Positions 38,101-47,776 are shown, counted from the first letter of the stretch. The stretch is DNA of 64,000 nt from Proteus cibi (GCF_003144405.1 NZ_PENW01000018.1:186001-250000); one strand, 5' to 3'. Numbers and translations are program-made. The notes: generated by a model not told the origin, from the letters alone.

Positions 38101-38850
38101 ATGTTATTTAAAAAATTATTTTTAATTGTTTTCTTATTTCCAAACTTCTCCTATTCAAACACAAATTCAACAAAAGAAAATAAAGAAGAATCAATAATCG
38201 TTAATATTCCTAGTATTTCATTAGGTGACCAAAGTAATGCATCGGGTAACGGTTCAATTGCAATAGGAACAAATAGCCAAGCTAAAAATACACACTCTGT
38301 TGCTATTGGTCCTAATTCATTAGCAACGGAAGAAAATACAGTATCGTTTGGAAACATTGAAAATAAACACACTTCTCGATTAGTTAATATTAGTGATGGT
38401 AAAAATAACACTGATGCCGTTAACCTTATTCAGGCTAAAAAAATGGTCGATAAAAATAGAATAGCAACAAATAATACTATTAATCAGCTAAAGAGAACTG
38501 TCAGTACAGATATCAGTACTCTTAAAACCCATGTTAATGATTTTGATCATTATTATAAGAAAAGACAGGCTGAAATCACTGATTCAATTGCCAATTTAGA
38601 CAAAGAAATTATTGCGTTAGAAAAAAAACTATTTGCTGGTATTGCTTCATCTGTTGCAATGACTAGCATTCCTTACCTTTCTCATCACACCTTAAGTGGC
38701 GGAATTGGTATTAGTAATTATCGAACAGGTACGGCATTTGCCGGAGGCGTACAATATAAACCCAATAACGATATTGCGTTTCGATTAAACTCATCCATTA
38801 ATAGTGAAAAAGAAATTATCATTGGCGGTGGATTAGCTTATGGTTGGTAA
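38101..38850 (+). CDS. Short trimeric autotransporter adhesin (YadA-like)
   Basis: 249 residues, unusually small for the class. A signal peptide is followed by a YadA-type head of a few 14-residue repeats (GSIAIGTNSQAKNTHSVAIG, GPNSLATEENTVSFG), a neck (SRLVNISDGKNNTDAVNL), a short coiled-coil stalk (about residues 115-175) and the C-terminal YadA anchor that forms a 12-stranded trimeric barrel (LSGGIGISNYRTGTAFAGG to GGGLAYGW). AAGGAT precedes the ATG. It is a single-gene unit with its own terminator. Likely a minimal surface adhesin; the ligand is unknown. Confidence 0.85.
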   Translation: MLFKKLFLIVFLFPNFSYSNTNSTKENKEESIIVNIPSISLGDQSNASGNGSIAIGTNSQAKNTHSVAIGPNSLATEENTVSFGNIENKHTSRLVNISDGKNNTDAVNLIQAKKMVDKNRIATNNTINQLKRTVSTDISTLKTHVNDFDHYYKKRQAEITDSIANLDKEIIALEKKLFAGIASSVAMTSIPYLSHHTLSGGIGISNYRTGTAFAGGVQYKPNNDIAFRLNSSINSEKEIIIGGGLAYGW

Positions 38851-38898
38851 ACCATTTTATTTTCTATAATCAGATTATAAAAAAGAACTTTATAATTA

Positions 38899-38936
38899 AA
38901 GCAGTAATAATTTAAGTAACATTACTGCTTCTTTAT
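38899..38936 (+). terminator. Terminator after the mini trimeric autotransporter
   Basis: Arms AAGCAGTAAT (38899-38908) and ATTACTGCTT (38921-38930) with a 12-base loop, followed by CTTTAT. Confidence 0.7.
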
Positions 38937-39081
38937 AAAAAACTTTTAATTGCTAATAAACAAAAAATAAATTACCCCAAAAAATTGATAAGTTTAACTT
39001 TAGTGTTTTTAATATATTTTTTGTAATATACCTTATTTTTTATATACTAGATTTATAAATTAGAGCAAAAAGGAATAAAAA

Positions 39082-39573
39082 ATGAATTATATACTTCAAA
39101 AAATGACGGCTAAAGATATTAGTGCAGTAGCTCGATTATTACAGAAAAATTCTGAATCTCAGCAAGGTGGATTATATGGTGAATACCCTCTAAATAAAGT
39201 TGAGGCGATGTATCAAAGTAGCACTAATGCCATTGTTGCACTTGACCAAGAAAATATTGTTGCTGTTGTTTTTAGCTTTCCCGTTACCTCTTTTTCGCTC
39301 CCCCCAATTGCTCAAGCTATTAACCAACTCTTTCCGGACATAACGCAAAACAATTGGTTTTACGGTCCTGTTTGTATTGATCAATCGCACCGAGGAAAGT
39401 CAATATTAAAAGATCTCTACCAACAGATCTGTTCTTTACATGGCGGGCACCCCATCGCATTTGTTAATAGCGAAAATATTCGCTCACTAAAAGCACATCA
39501 AAAATTAGGCATGGAGGTGGTTAAACACTTTGAGTTTAAAGGCACATCCTGGTGGGTTATTAAAGGACAATGA
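39082..39573 (+). CDS. GNAT-family N-acetyltransferase
   Basis: 163 residues with the GNAT fold: an N-terminal LQKMTAKDISAVARLLQKN, the central strand WFYGPVCIDQSHRGKSILKDLYQQI containing the acetyl-CoA pyrophosphate-binding motif (QSHRGKS in place of the canonical Q/RxxGxG/A), and the C-terminal NSENIRSLKAHQKLGMEVV typical of the superfamily. AAAAGGA precedes the ATG. The substrate is unknown. It is followed by 326 bases of noncoding DNA before the chondroitin locus. Confidence 0.8.
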   Translation: MNYILQKMTAKDISAVARLLQKNSESQQGGLYGEYPLNKVEAMYQSSTNAIVALDQENIVAVVFSFPVTSFSLPPIAQAINQLFPDITQNNWFYGPVCIDQSHRGKSILKDLYQQICSLHGGHPIAFVNSENIRSLKAHQKLGMEVVKHFEFKGTSWWVIKGQ

Positions 39574-39754
39574 AAACAAACGAAAGAAAAATGCTTACAT
39601 TTTCTATTATCCAACTATCTTGCTAAAAATGGAGGTCCTTAGGTATTTTTGCTACCGTCATCACAAAACACGAAATACCCATACAAATCATAATAATACA
39701 TTAAACAATAAAAAGTTAATCTATTCTTAACAATATTCCAACTCCTATTTTAGC

Positions 39755-39778
39755 TGTCAAATTGCTTACAATTTGACA
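39755..39778. promoter_or_regulatory. Perfect palindrome upstream of the sulfatase operon, candidate operator
   Basis: 10-base arms TGTCAAATTG (39755-39764) and CAATTTGACA (39769-39778) are perfectly complementary around CTTA. It lies 122 bases upstream of the sulfatase start, in noncoding DNA, with no T-run after it and only AT-rich arms, so operator is likelier than terminator. A TGTGA half-site resembling CRP follows at 39785-39789 but its partner half is poor. The protein that binds is unknown. Confidence 0.5.
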
Positions 39779-39899
39779 TCATTATGTGATCTCCCTTTCA
39801 ATTCTTGATCTTTCGTTAACTTACTTTTTGATCTTATACAAAAGTATAAATAAGATAAAAGACACCAATTCGAAAGTAAACGTAAAATAGGAGGAAGCA

Positions 39900-41459
39900 A
39901 TGACTGTTTCCCGCAGAACTTTTATCAAAGGACTCGCAGCCAGCGGTGCAGCAATGACTGTTTCTACCCCTGTTATTGCTAATTCAGGGAGTTCGACTTC
40001 TAACACGCGATCGCGTCCAGAAAATGCCCCTAACCTATTAATTGTTTTTCCCGATGAAATGCGTGCTCATGCATTACAGTTTATGGGGGAAGATCCGTCA
40101 ATTACACCTAATTTGAATAAATTTGCGAAGCAAGCCAAAGTAATGACGCAAATGGCTTCAAACTACCCTCTTTGCTCTCCATTTCGTGGCATGTTTATGA
40201 CCGGTCAATACCCTGTACGTAATGGTATTACCGGAAATGCACATGACTATGGTGGCAAAGTAGGTATTGATTTATCGCCTTATGCAAAATGTTGGTCGGA
40301 TGTTTTAAAATCACTCGATTACAGCACTGGCTATATCGGTAAATGGCACCTTGATGCGCCTTATGAACCGTTTATTGAAAGTTACAACAACCCAATGGAA
40401 GGTCGTTATTGGAATGAATGGGCAGCACCAGATAGACGCCATGGTTTTGATTTTTGGTATTCTTATGGTACTTATGATTTACATTTAAAACCAATGTATT
40501 GGGCAAACGATACCCCTCGAGATAAACCAATTTACATTGATCAATGGGGACCTGAACATGAAGCTGACATGGCAATCAAGTTCCTCAAAAATGAAAACAA
40601 TCAATTTAGAGATAATTCAAAACCATTTGCATTAGTGGTTTCAATGAACCCACCTCATTCACCTTATGATCAGGTACCGAAAAAATACCTCGATGTTTAT
40701 CAAGGTAAAACGTCAAAAGAGCTAAATACACGCCCTAATGTGCAGTGGGATACTGAATATCAAGAAGGCTATGGACCCCAATATTTCAAAGAATATATGG
40801 CTATGGTCAACGGTGTTGATGAACAATTTGGTCGTATCGTAGATGAATTAGAAAAACAAGGTCTTGCTGATAATACACTCGTCGTTTTCTTCTCTGATCA
40901 TGGCAGTTGCTTAGGTGCCAATGGGCAAGCAACCAAAAATAATCCTTATGAAGAATCCATGCGTGTTCCGATGATGTTTCGTTTGCCAGGTAAAATTAAA
41001 CCAGGCGCGGACGATGCATTAATGTCAGCCCCTGATATTTATCCAACGATCTTAGGACTACTTGGTTTATCAGAATGGATACCTGATTCAGTAGAAGGTA
41101 CCGATCTTGCAGATAGAGTAATCACAGGCAAAGGCGACACAGCAAATTCTCAGCTTTACCTCTTTATTCCTTATGGTGAACCTTCATTCGGCAAACGAGG
41201 CGTAAGAACTAAAACACATACTTTGGTTATAGATAGACAAGATGGACAACCATTAAAATATACTTTATATGACAATGTGAACGATCCATATCAAATAAAA
41301 AATATAGCCAAAGATAATATGCCTTTAATTGAAAAATTAATTAAAGAAGAATTAACCCCTTGGTTGGAAAAAACAGGAGATTCTTGGCGCGCCACTGAAT
41401 TCATTACGGCAACAACCAATAAATTAAATAAAACAATATCTACATGTAAAGAAAAATAA
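39900..41459 (+). CDS. Tat-exported formylglycine sulfatase, probably chondroitin sulfate sulfatase
   Basis: 519-residue type I sulfatase expected to remove sulfate from chondroitin/dermatan fragments in the periplasm. The N-terminus is a twin-arginine signal (SRRTFIKGLAASGAAM). The metal-binding start NLLIVFPDEMRAHAL precedes the CxPxR maturation motif CSPFRGMFMTG, whose Cys must be converted to formylglycine; the usual Ser at position 4 of the motif is Phe. Later metal ligands are in FFSDHGSCLG. GGAGG stands 6 bases before the ATG. First gene of the chondroitinase operon. No maturase gene is in the window. Whether 4-O or 6-O sulfate is the target is not readable; P. vulgaris is known to make both activities. 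Confidence 0.88.
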   Translation: MTVSRRTFIKGLAASGAAMTVSTPVIANSGSSTSNTRSRPENAPNLLIVFPDEMRAHALQFMGEDPSITPNLNKFAKQAKVMTQMASNYPLCSPFRGMFMTGQYPVRNGITGNAHDYGGKVGIDLSPYAKCWSDVLKSLDYSTGYIGKWHLDAPYEPFIESYNNPMEGRYWNEWAAPDRRHGFDFWYSYGTYDLHLKPMYWANDTPRDKPIYIDQWGPEHEADMAIKFLKNENNQFRDNSKPFALVVSMNPPHSPYDQVPKKYLDVYQGKTSKELNTRPNVQWDTEYQEGYGPQYFKEYMAMVNGVDEQFGRIVDELEKQGLADNTLVVFFSDHGSCLGANGQATKNNPYEESMRVPMMFRLPGKIKPGADDALMSAPDIYPTILGLLGLSEWIPDSVEGTDLADRVITGKGDTANSQLYLFIPYGEPSFGKRGVRTKTHTLVIDRQDGQPLKYTLYDNVNDPYQIKNIAKDNMPLIEKLIKEELTPWLEKTGDSWRATEFITATTNKLNKTISTCKEK

Positions 41460-41470
41460 TAAAAATATCT

Positions 41471-41490
41471 GCGCCATAATTTTATGGCGC
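41471..41490 (+). other. Intercistronic hairpin after the sulfatase
   Basis: GCGCCATA (41471-41478) and TATGGCGC (41483-41490) form a perfect 8-bp stem with a 4-base loop, followed by TATATA and not a T-run. It may be a weak terminator or an RNA-stability element within the operon. Confidence 0.5.
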
Positions 41491-41605
41491 TATATATAAA
41501 CCCAATTCGCTGATATAAAAAATCCTTTTAATAAAATAAAGGGAAAGATGTCCTACACCTAAAAATTGACTCAAATAAAAGCGAATAAAGAATTGGATAT
41601 ATACC

Positions 41606-42490
41606 ATGAACAAACTTCGTATTGCTCTTTTTTTACCTCTTCTTGGCTTAGGTTTAACTTCTTTTCATTCTCAGGCAGCTAATGTCAATGCCATGTTTTC
41701 TTGGGAAACGGCAGATTACGATACACCCAATAACTATGCTGGATATCGTGTAGATTTTAATATTAATCCAGATAAGTCTAACTGGTATTTCGATGTTGGT
41801 TTTCGTCAACGTGAACATGACAATAAGAACCGTTATCAGCGTTATGATTTACAGGGTAGTTATCGTTTTAAATTAAATAATGGTTGGATCCAACCCGGTT
41901 TAAAAGTACGTCAAGATCTCACTAACTATGATAATGGTAGCCGATTAACTATTGATTTTTATGAATCAAAAACCAATTACCAATTTCCAATTAATAAAGA
42001 TTGGGTTTTAACGGGTAGCGTTTTATTTGGTTTACAAAAGAAAGAAGACAAACGTAGTAATGGTGTCACAAATACGGATTACTTAGGCTGGGAAATTGAA
42101 CCTGGTCTACGTTATTTTGTCACGCCTAATATCAATACAACCGTTGCTTATTTTGATGGTGGTAAGCAAGCAATACGACATGAAGAATACGACACAAAAG
42201 AAACAAACCATAATCAACAATTACGTATGTATGTTAACTGGACGACACCAATAGGATTAATTGTTTCTCCATCAATGCGTAAATCTATTTTTGGAAAAAT
42301 AGAAGATAGAACAAATAAAGGCGTTTATATCGAAAAAGATATGACACGTTATACCTTACAAATGGCTTATCAAATATCACCTCAATGGCGAGTCATGACG
42401 GAATATTATAATGAACGAGTTGAAAATAAAAATGATGGTAGTAAATCAACTCAGGATTATTTCAAAGTTTCATTCCGAGCAACATTCTAA
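41606..42490 (+). CDS. OmpG/KdgM-type outer-membrane oligosaccharide porin
   Basis: 294 residues, with a signal peptide ending at SQAA and then alternating amphipathic strands throughout, ending in the outer-membrane signature phenylalanine (VSFRATF). Length is near OmpG (301); the strand texture (WYFDVGFRQREHD, GWIQPGLKVRQD, LRMYVNWTTPIGLIVSPSM) is that of the KdgM/OmpG family of monomeric porins for acidic oligosaccharides. Placed between the sulfatase and lyases, it is the likely entry channel for chondroitin or dermatan oligosaccharides. About 146 bases separate it from the sulfatase; the autotransporter follows after 36 bases. Confidence 0.83.
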   Translation: MNKLRIALFLPLLGLGLTSFHSQAANVNAMFSWETADYDTPNNYAGYRVDFNINPDKSNWYFDVGFRQREHDNKNRYQRYDLQGSYRFKLNNGWIQPGLKVRQDLTNYDNGSRLTIDFYESKTNYQFPINKDWVLTGSVLFGLQKKEDKRSNGVTNTDYLGWEIEPGLRYFVTPNINTTVAYFDGGKQAIRHEEYDTKETNHNQQLRMYVNWTTPIGLIVSPSMRKSIFGKIEDRTNKGVYIEKDMTRYTLQMAYQISPQWRVMTEYYNERVENKNDGSKSTQDYFKVSFRATF

Positions 42491-42526
42491 TAATTAAAAT
42501 CATATAATTGTTCATGGAGTTATATT

Positions 42527-44692
42527 GTGAAAAATAAAAAATTGTTATTTTTAAGCGCTGCTATTTTATCAGCTATTTATGGTTCAGCATGGGCGACAGA
42601 ATGTGATCCCACTTTAAATATCTGTGAAACGGTTAATGTTAATGACGGTAATACCGCTCAAATAAATAAAGATATCACGGTTTCTCAAGGTGATGGCGTT
42701 GTCTTTAATGGCTCATCAACAGAATACAAAGCTCAAGCAATTACAAAAAATATTACCGTTACGGGTGATGGAGCAAGTGCCATCAAGATAAATCAAGGGG
42801 CTTCTTTTAGCAGCAATATCAACTTAAATGGTGCTAACGTAACCAGTGAAAATGGCACAGCCATATTGGTTGAAGGTGATTTTCCTAAACGAGGTACTGG
42901 TGTTTATGTAAGAGACGGAGCCATTATTCGTGGAAAAACCGCAGCGATTGATTTTAGAACACTGAAAACCGGTTTTAGAAGTGATGTCAATGGCGAGATC
43001 CACGGGGATATTTTAGGAAATGGACATGCTGATACTAAAATAAATTTTGCTTATCAAGGGGGAGCTCAAAATGCCCTATTTGATGGGTATAAAATTACTG
43101 GTGTTCCGTTAATTGAAAACCATGGCAATTTAACTATCCAAGGAAAAGACAGAACGATCCACTGGGAAGGTAATTTCATGAATAAGGAAAATAGCCAGCT
43201 CATTTTCCGCCTTGATGATAATACCAATACGGATGACGCTATTCTCCATGTTGACGGTGATGTCACCTTTAAAAAAGGCAGCCAAGCCAAATTAGATTTT
43301 AAAGGAACCAGTGTCGATAATATCATTAACAAAGATATCGTATTAATTTCTTCAAATTCCGCCATTAAAGACGAAGCGGGTATCACCGTTACTGACGCTA
43401 ATGCAATTGCACCCGATGTTTCACCTTTATTAGAAAAAACAGATTCATGGTTAGAGACAACACCGCCTAATATTAGCGGAGGAGTTAGCGGCAATCAGTT
43501 AGTTGCACGTTATGGTATTAGCTATGAAGGTGGCAATAATTTTATTAGCGCCGCTGAACGTGGTGGTGTCAATGAAAATGGATTAGCAGCAGCTAATTTT
43601 GTTATTCCAACTGTTTTAAATGAATTCAATAATACGCGTAGTCAAATTTCAGATGAAGCACTCAGTCTATTAGTTGCGGCTGGAAATGACGATAATAATA
43701 TTGCTGCATTATCGAATGATTTAGCGCCTATCGCTGATGGCAGTGATATTCAAGCGGGATTAATCATGGTTGAAGATATGCGCAATAATATTGCGCATCG
43801 CTATTTACGCTACGATAACCAATTACCTATTGAAGAGAGAGAAGCCGGCTGGAATAGTTGGGCTAATATGCTGTACGGTTATGGCACACAAAGTAATCAA
43901 GGCGGTATAAACGGTTACAACACCTACCGCACTGGTATTCAAATTGGTACTGATTACGAAATTAATCAAGATGCGCTTATTGGGGTTTCTTTTGCTTATA
44001 ACTACGCCAAAGCTGATGCAAAACAACGTAACGCAAGTAAAGAAATTAACCATTTTGAATTTATGCCTTACACCGGTTGGTACAGTGACACATTATTCCT
44101 AAACGGTAATTTAAATATTGGTTATTACACTGTTGATAGCGAGCGAGATATTGGTGGTAATACCGGATGGCAAGGAAATACCAAAGCAAAAGGTGATTAT
44201 TCTGGTGTGCAATTAGGTTATCAGATTAATGCTGGAACTTATTTTGATTTAGACTTCATCCATATAAAACCGATGCTGACTTACCAATACCAATGGCTCA
44301 ATATTGATTCATGGGAAGAAACAGGATCTGCATTATCCATGCGAACTCATGGACAGCGTTACGCTGTTAATCAATTAGGTGGTTCAGTTGCTTTATGGAA
44401 TAGCTATCAAACCTCTTATGGCAAATTAACACCATCCCTTAATCTGCGTTACGTCAAAGATATTGCAGGTGACAATAATATTAATCAACGCCATAGCCTC
44501 ACCTATTTTAATACTGGAGGAAGTACCTTTGATATTAAAGGAAATCGTGTTGGTGGTGACATTATTAGTGCTGAATTAGGTGCCAATCTCGATATTACCC
44601 AGTCGTTGAATTTAGGTACAACAATGGGATATCAGCGTTATGACAAGTTCAATGAAGGACGCATTGGCTTCACCGTTAGCCAGCGTTTCTAA
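42527..44692 (+). CDS. Classical (type Va) autotransporter within the chondroitinase operon
   Basis: 721 residues with a GTG start, supported by GGAG 7 bases upstream. Signal peptide to AWA, then a passenger of about 400 residues with repeated Gly/Asn-rich beta-helix-like rungs (ITVSQGDGVVFNG, NITVTGDGASAIKIN, NLTIQGKDRTIHWEG) and one N-terminal Cys pair (Cys26, Cys33). A C-terminal 12-stranded autotransporter barrel of about 270 residues begins near WNSWANMLYGYGTQ and ends in FTVSQRF. No protease or esterase motif is seen. Eleven bases separate it from lyase I, so it is cotranscribed. A role in holding the polysaccharide or displaying a binding surface is inferred from context only. Confidence 0.85.
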   Translation: MKNKKLLFLSAAILSAIYGSAWATECDPTLNICETVNVNDGNTAQINKDITVSQGDGVVFNGSSTEYKAQAITKNITVTGDGASAIKINQGASFSSNINLNGANVTSENGTAILVEGDFPKRGTGVYVRDGAIIRGKTAAIDFRTLKTGFRSDVNGEIHGDILGNGHADTKINFAYQGGAQNALFDGYKITGVPLIENHGNLTIQGKDRTIHWEGNFMNKENSQLIFRLDDNTNTDDAILHVDGDVTFKKGSQAKLDFKGTSVDNIINKDIVLISSNSAIKDEAGITVTDANAIAPDVSPLLEKTDSWLETTPPNISGGVSGNQLVARYGISYEGGNNFISAAERGGVNENGLAAANFVIPTVLNEFNNTRSQISDEALSLLVAAGNDDNNIAALSNDLAPIADGSDIQAGLIMVEDMRNNIAHRYLRYDNQLPIEEREAGWNSWANMLYGYGTQSNQGGINGYNTYRTGIQIGTDYEINQDALIGVSFAYNYAKADAKQRNASKEINHFEFMPYTGWYSDTLFLNGNLNIGYYTVDSERDIGGNTGWQGNTKAKGDYSGVQLGYQINAGTYFDLDFIHIKPMLTYQYQWLNIDSWEETGSALSMRTHGQRYAVNQLGGSVALWNSYQTSYGKLTPSLNLRYVKDIAGDNNINQRHSLTYFNTGGSTFDIKGNRVGGDIISAELGANLDITQSLNLGTTMGYQRYDKFNEGRIGFTVSQRF

Positions 44693-44703
44693 GGAGAAAA
44701 ATA

Positions 44704-47700
44704 ATGCCGATATTTCGCTTTACTGCACTGGCTATCACATTGGGGCTATTATCAGCCCCTTATAATGCGATTGCAGCCACCAGCAATCCTGCCTTTGATC
44801 CTAAAAATCTGATGCAGTCAGAAATCTATCATTTTGCGCAAAGTAACCCATTAGCAGACTTTTCATCAGATAAAAACTCAACACTGACGTTATCTGATAA
44901 GCGTAGCATTATGGGAAACCAATCCCTTTTGTGGAAATGGAAAGGTGGAAGTAGCTTTACTTTGCATAAAAAACTGATTGTACCAACAGATAAAGAAGCC
45001 TCTAAAGCATGGGGACGCGCATCTACACCGGTTTTATCATTTTGGCTTTATAACGAAAAACCCATTGATGGCTATCTCACTATCGACTTAGGAGAGAAAC
45101 TTAATTCAACCAGTGAAGCGCAAGCCGGTTTTAAAGTAAAATTGAATTTCACAGGCTGGCGTGCTGTTGGGATCTCTTTAAATAACGATCTTGAAAATAG
45201 AGAGATGACCTTAAATGCAATAAACACCTCTTCTGAGGGTACTCAAGACAGCATTGGTCGATCTTTGGGTGCTAATGTTGATAGCATTCGATTTAAAGCC
45301 CCGTCTAATGTGGGCCAAGGTGAAATCTATATCGATCGTATTATGTTTTCTATTGATGATGCTCGCTATCAATGGACTGATTATCAAGTGAAAACACGTT
45401 TATCAGAGCCTGAAATCCAATTTCATAACGTACAACCACAATTGCCAGTGACACCCGAAAACTTAGCTGCGATTGATCTTATTCGCCAGCGCCTGATTAA
45501 TGAATTTGTTGGGGGTGAAAAAGAGGCAAATCTCGCACTAGAAGAAAATATTAGTAAATTAAAAAGTGATTTTGATGCGCTCAATATTCGCGTTTTAGTT
45601 GATGGAGGAATACAAGGACGACATCTGATCACGGATAAACAAACTATTATTTATCAGCCAGAAAACCTTAATTCTCAAGATAAATCGCTTTTTGATAATT
45701 ATGTCATTCTTGGTAACTACACAACATTAATGTTTAATATCAGCCGAGCTTATATTCTTGAAAAAGATCCGACACAAAAAGCTCAGTTAAAACAGATGTA
45801 CTTATTAATGACAAAGCATTTATTAGATCAAGGCTTTGTTAAAGGGAGTGCATTAGTCACAACCCATCACTGGGGATACAGTTCTCGTTGGTGGTATATT
45901 TCTACACTATTAATGTCTGATGCCTTAAAAGAAGCAAATCTCCAAACTCAAGTTTATGATTCATTGCTATGGTATTCACGAGAGTTTAAAAGTAGTTTTG
46001 ATATGAAGGTAGGAGCAGATAGTTCAGATTTAGACTATTTCAACACCTTATCTCGTCAGCACTTAGCTTTATTACTGCTAGAGCCTGATGATCAGAAACG
46101 CATCAACTTAGTTAATACTTTCAGTCATTACATTACTGGTGCATTAACTCAAGTACCACCAGGTAGTAAAGATGGTTTACGTCCTGATGGTACAGCGTGG
46201 CGGCATGAAGGTAACTATCCAGGTTACTCTTTCCCTGCCTTTAAAAATGCCTCTCAACTTATTTATTTACTACGCGGTACCCCTTTTGCTGTTGGTGAAA
46301 GCGGTTGGAATAACCTGAAAAAAGCGATGGTATCGGCGTGGATTTACAGTAACCCTGAAGTCGGATTACCTCTTGCTGGACGGCATCCTTTTAACTCTCC
46401 ATCGTTAAAATCTGTCGCTCAAGGCTACTACTGGCTTGCTATGTCTGCAAAACCATCTCCAGATAAAAAGCTCGCTTCTATTTATCTTGCGATTAGTGAT
46501 AAAACGCAAAGTGAGTCGAGTGCTATTTTTGGCGAAACGATTGCTCCCGCAACCTTGCCACAAGGCTTCTATGCCTTTAATGGCGGTGCTTTTGGTATTC
46601 ATCGCTGGCAAGATAAAATGGTGACACTGAAAGCTTATAACACCAATGTTTGGTCATCTGAAATTTATAACAAAGATAACCGCTATGGCCGTTACCAAAG
46701 CCATGGTGTAGCCCAAATAGTCAGTAATGGCTCACAGCTTTCACAAGGTTATCAACAAGAAGGCTGGGATTGGAATAGAATGCCAGGAGCAACCACGATC
46801 CATCTTCCTCTTAAAGAGCTAGACAGTCCTAAACCTCATACGTTAATGCAACGTGGAGAACGTGGATTTAGTGGTACATCTGCTCTTGATGGTAAATATG
46901 GCATGATGGCATTTGATCTTATTTATCCTACTAACCTTGAGCGTTTTGATCCTAATTTCACCGCGAAAAAGAGCATATTAGCGGCGGATAATCACTTAAT
47001 TTTTATTGGTAGCAATATAAATAGTAGTGATAAAAATAAAAATGTTGAAACCACCCTATTCCAGCATGCTATTACACCTGAATTAAACGCCATTTGGATT
47101 AATGGGCAAAAAGTTGAAGCTTTTCCTTATCAAGCAACACTTAAACAAGGTGATTGGTTAATGGATAGCAACGGCAATGGTTATTTAATTACTCAAGCAG
47201 AAAAAGTCAATATCAGTCGCCAACACCAGACCTCGGCTGAAAATAAAAATCGCCAGCCAACGGAAGGAAACTTCAGTTCAGCGTGGATTGATCACAGCGT
47301 TCAACCTAAAGATTCCAGTTATGAGTATATGGTCTTTTTAGATGCGACTCCTGAAAAAATGAGGGAGATGGCAGAGAAATTCCGTGAAAATAATGGGTTA
47401 TATCAGGTTCTTCGTAAAGATAAAGATGTTCATATTATTTACGATAAACTCAGCAATGTGACGGGATATGCTTTTTATCAATCTGCTTCAATTAAAGATA
47501 AATGGATCAAAAAGGTTGATAAACCCGCAATTGTGATGACTCATCATCAAGGAAATTCACTGACAATTAGTGCAGTAACACCTGATTTAAATATGACACG
47601 CCAGAAAGCGGCAACTGCCGTTACTATCAATGTCATCATCAATGGGAAATGGCAACCTACTAATAAAAATAGCGAAGTAAAATATAACGTTTCAGGTGAT

Positions 47701-47769
47701 AGCACTGAACTCACATTTACCAGTTACTTTGGTATTCCACAAGAAATCAAACTTTCACCTCTCTCTTGA
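44704..47769 (+). CDS. Chondroitin ABC lyase I (endolyase, PL8)
   Basis: 1021 residues, the same as the well-known Proteus vulgaris chondroitinase ABC I, with which it is nearly colinear from memory. It cleaves chondroitin 4- and 6-sulfates, dermatan sulfate and hyaluronan by beta-elimination, leaving 4,5-unsaturated uronate ends. Sec signal peptide 1-24 (mature start ATSNPAFDP), an N-terminal carbohydrate-binding-like beta domain, a helical toroid and C-terminal beta sandwiches. The catalytic tetrad falls at the published positions: His501 and Tyr508 in RHEGNYPGY, Arg560 in AGRHPF, Glu653 in SSEIYN. AAGGAG precedes the ATG. The periplasm or surface is the expected location. Confidence 0.97.
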   Translation: MPIFRFTALAITLGLLSAPYNAIAATSNPAFDPKNLMQSEIYHFAQSNPLADFSSDKNSTLTLSDKRSIMGNQSLLWKWKGGSSFTLHKKLIVPTDKEASKAWGRASTPVLSFWLYNEKPIDGYLTIDLGEKLNSTSEAQAGFKVKLNFTGWRAVGISLNNDLENREMTLNAINTSSEGTQDSIGRSLGANVDSIRFKAPSNVGQGEIYIDRIMFSIDDARYQWTDYQVKTRLSEPEIQFHNVQPQLPVTPENLAAIDLIRQRLINEFVGGEKEANLALEENISKLKSDFDALNIRVLVDGGIQGRHLITDKQTIIYQPENLNSQDKSLFDNYVILGNYTTLMFNISRAYILEKDPTQKAQLKQMYLLMTKHLLDQGFVKGSALVTTHHWGYSSRWWYISTLLMSDALKEANLQTQVYDSLLWYSREFKSSFDMKVGADSSDLDYFNTLSRQHLALLLLEPDDQKRINLVNTFSHYITGALTQVPPGSKDGLRPDGTAWRHEGNYPGYSFPAFKNASQLIYLLRGTPFAVGESGWNNLKKAMVSAWIYSNPEVGLPLAGRHPFNSPSLKSVAQGYYWLAMSAKPSPDKKLASIYLAISDKTQSESSAIFGETIAPATLPQGFYAFNGGAFGIHRWQDKMVTLKAYNTNVWSSEIYNKDNRYGRYQSHGVAQIVSNGSQLSQGYQQEGWDWNRMPGATTIHLPLKELDSPKPHTLMQRGERGFSGTSALDGKYGMMAFDLIYPTNLERFDPNFTAKKSILAADNHLIFIGSNINSSDKNKNVETTLFQHAITPELNAIWINGQKVEAFPYQATLKQGDWLMDSNGNGYLITQAEKVNISRQHQTSAENKNRQPTEGNFSSAWIDHSVQPKDSSYEYMVFLDATPEKMREMAEKFRENNGLYQVLRKDKDVHIIYDKLSNVTGYAFYQSASIKDKWIKKVDKPAIVMTHHQGNSLTISAVTPDLNMTRQKAATAVTINVIINGKWQPTNKNSEVKYNVSGDSTELTFTSYFGIPQEIKLSPLS

Positions 47770-47776
47770 TATCACT

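Noticed and set aside
43066-43494. 142-codon frame antisense to the autotransporter gene
   Set aside because: Shadow of the plus-strand codon pattern inside a clear gene; no ribosome site or family resemblance.
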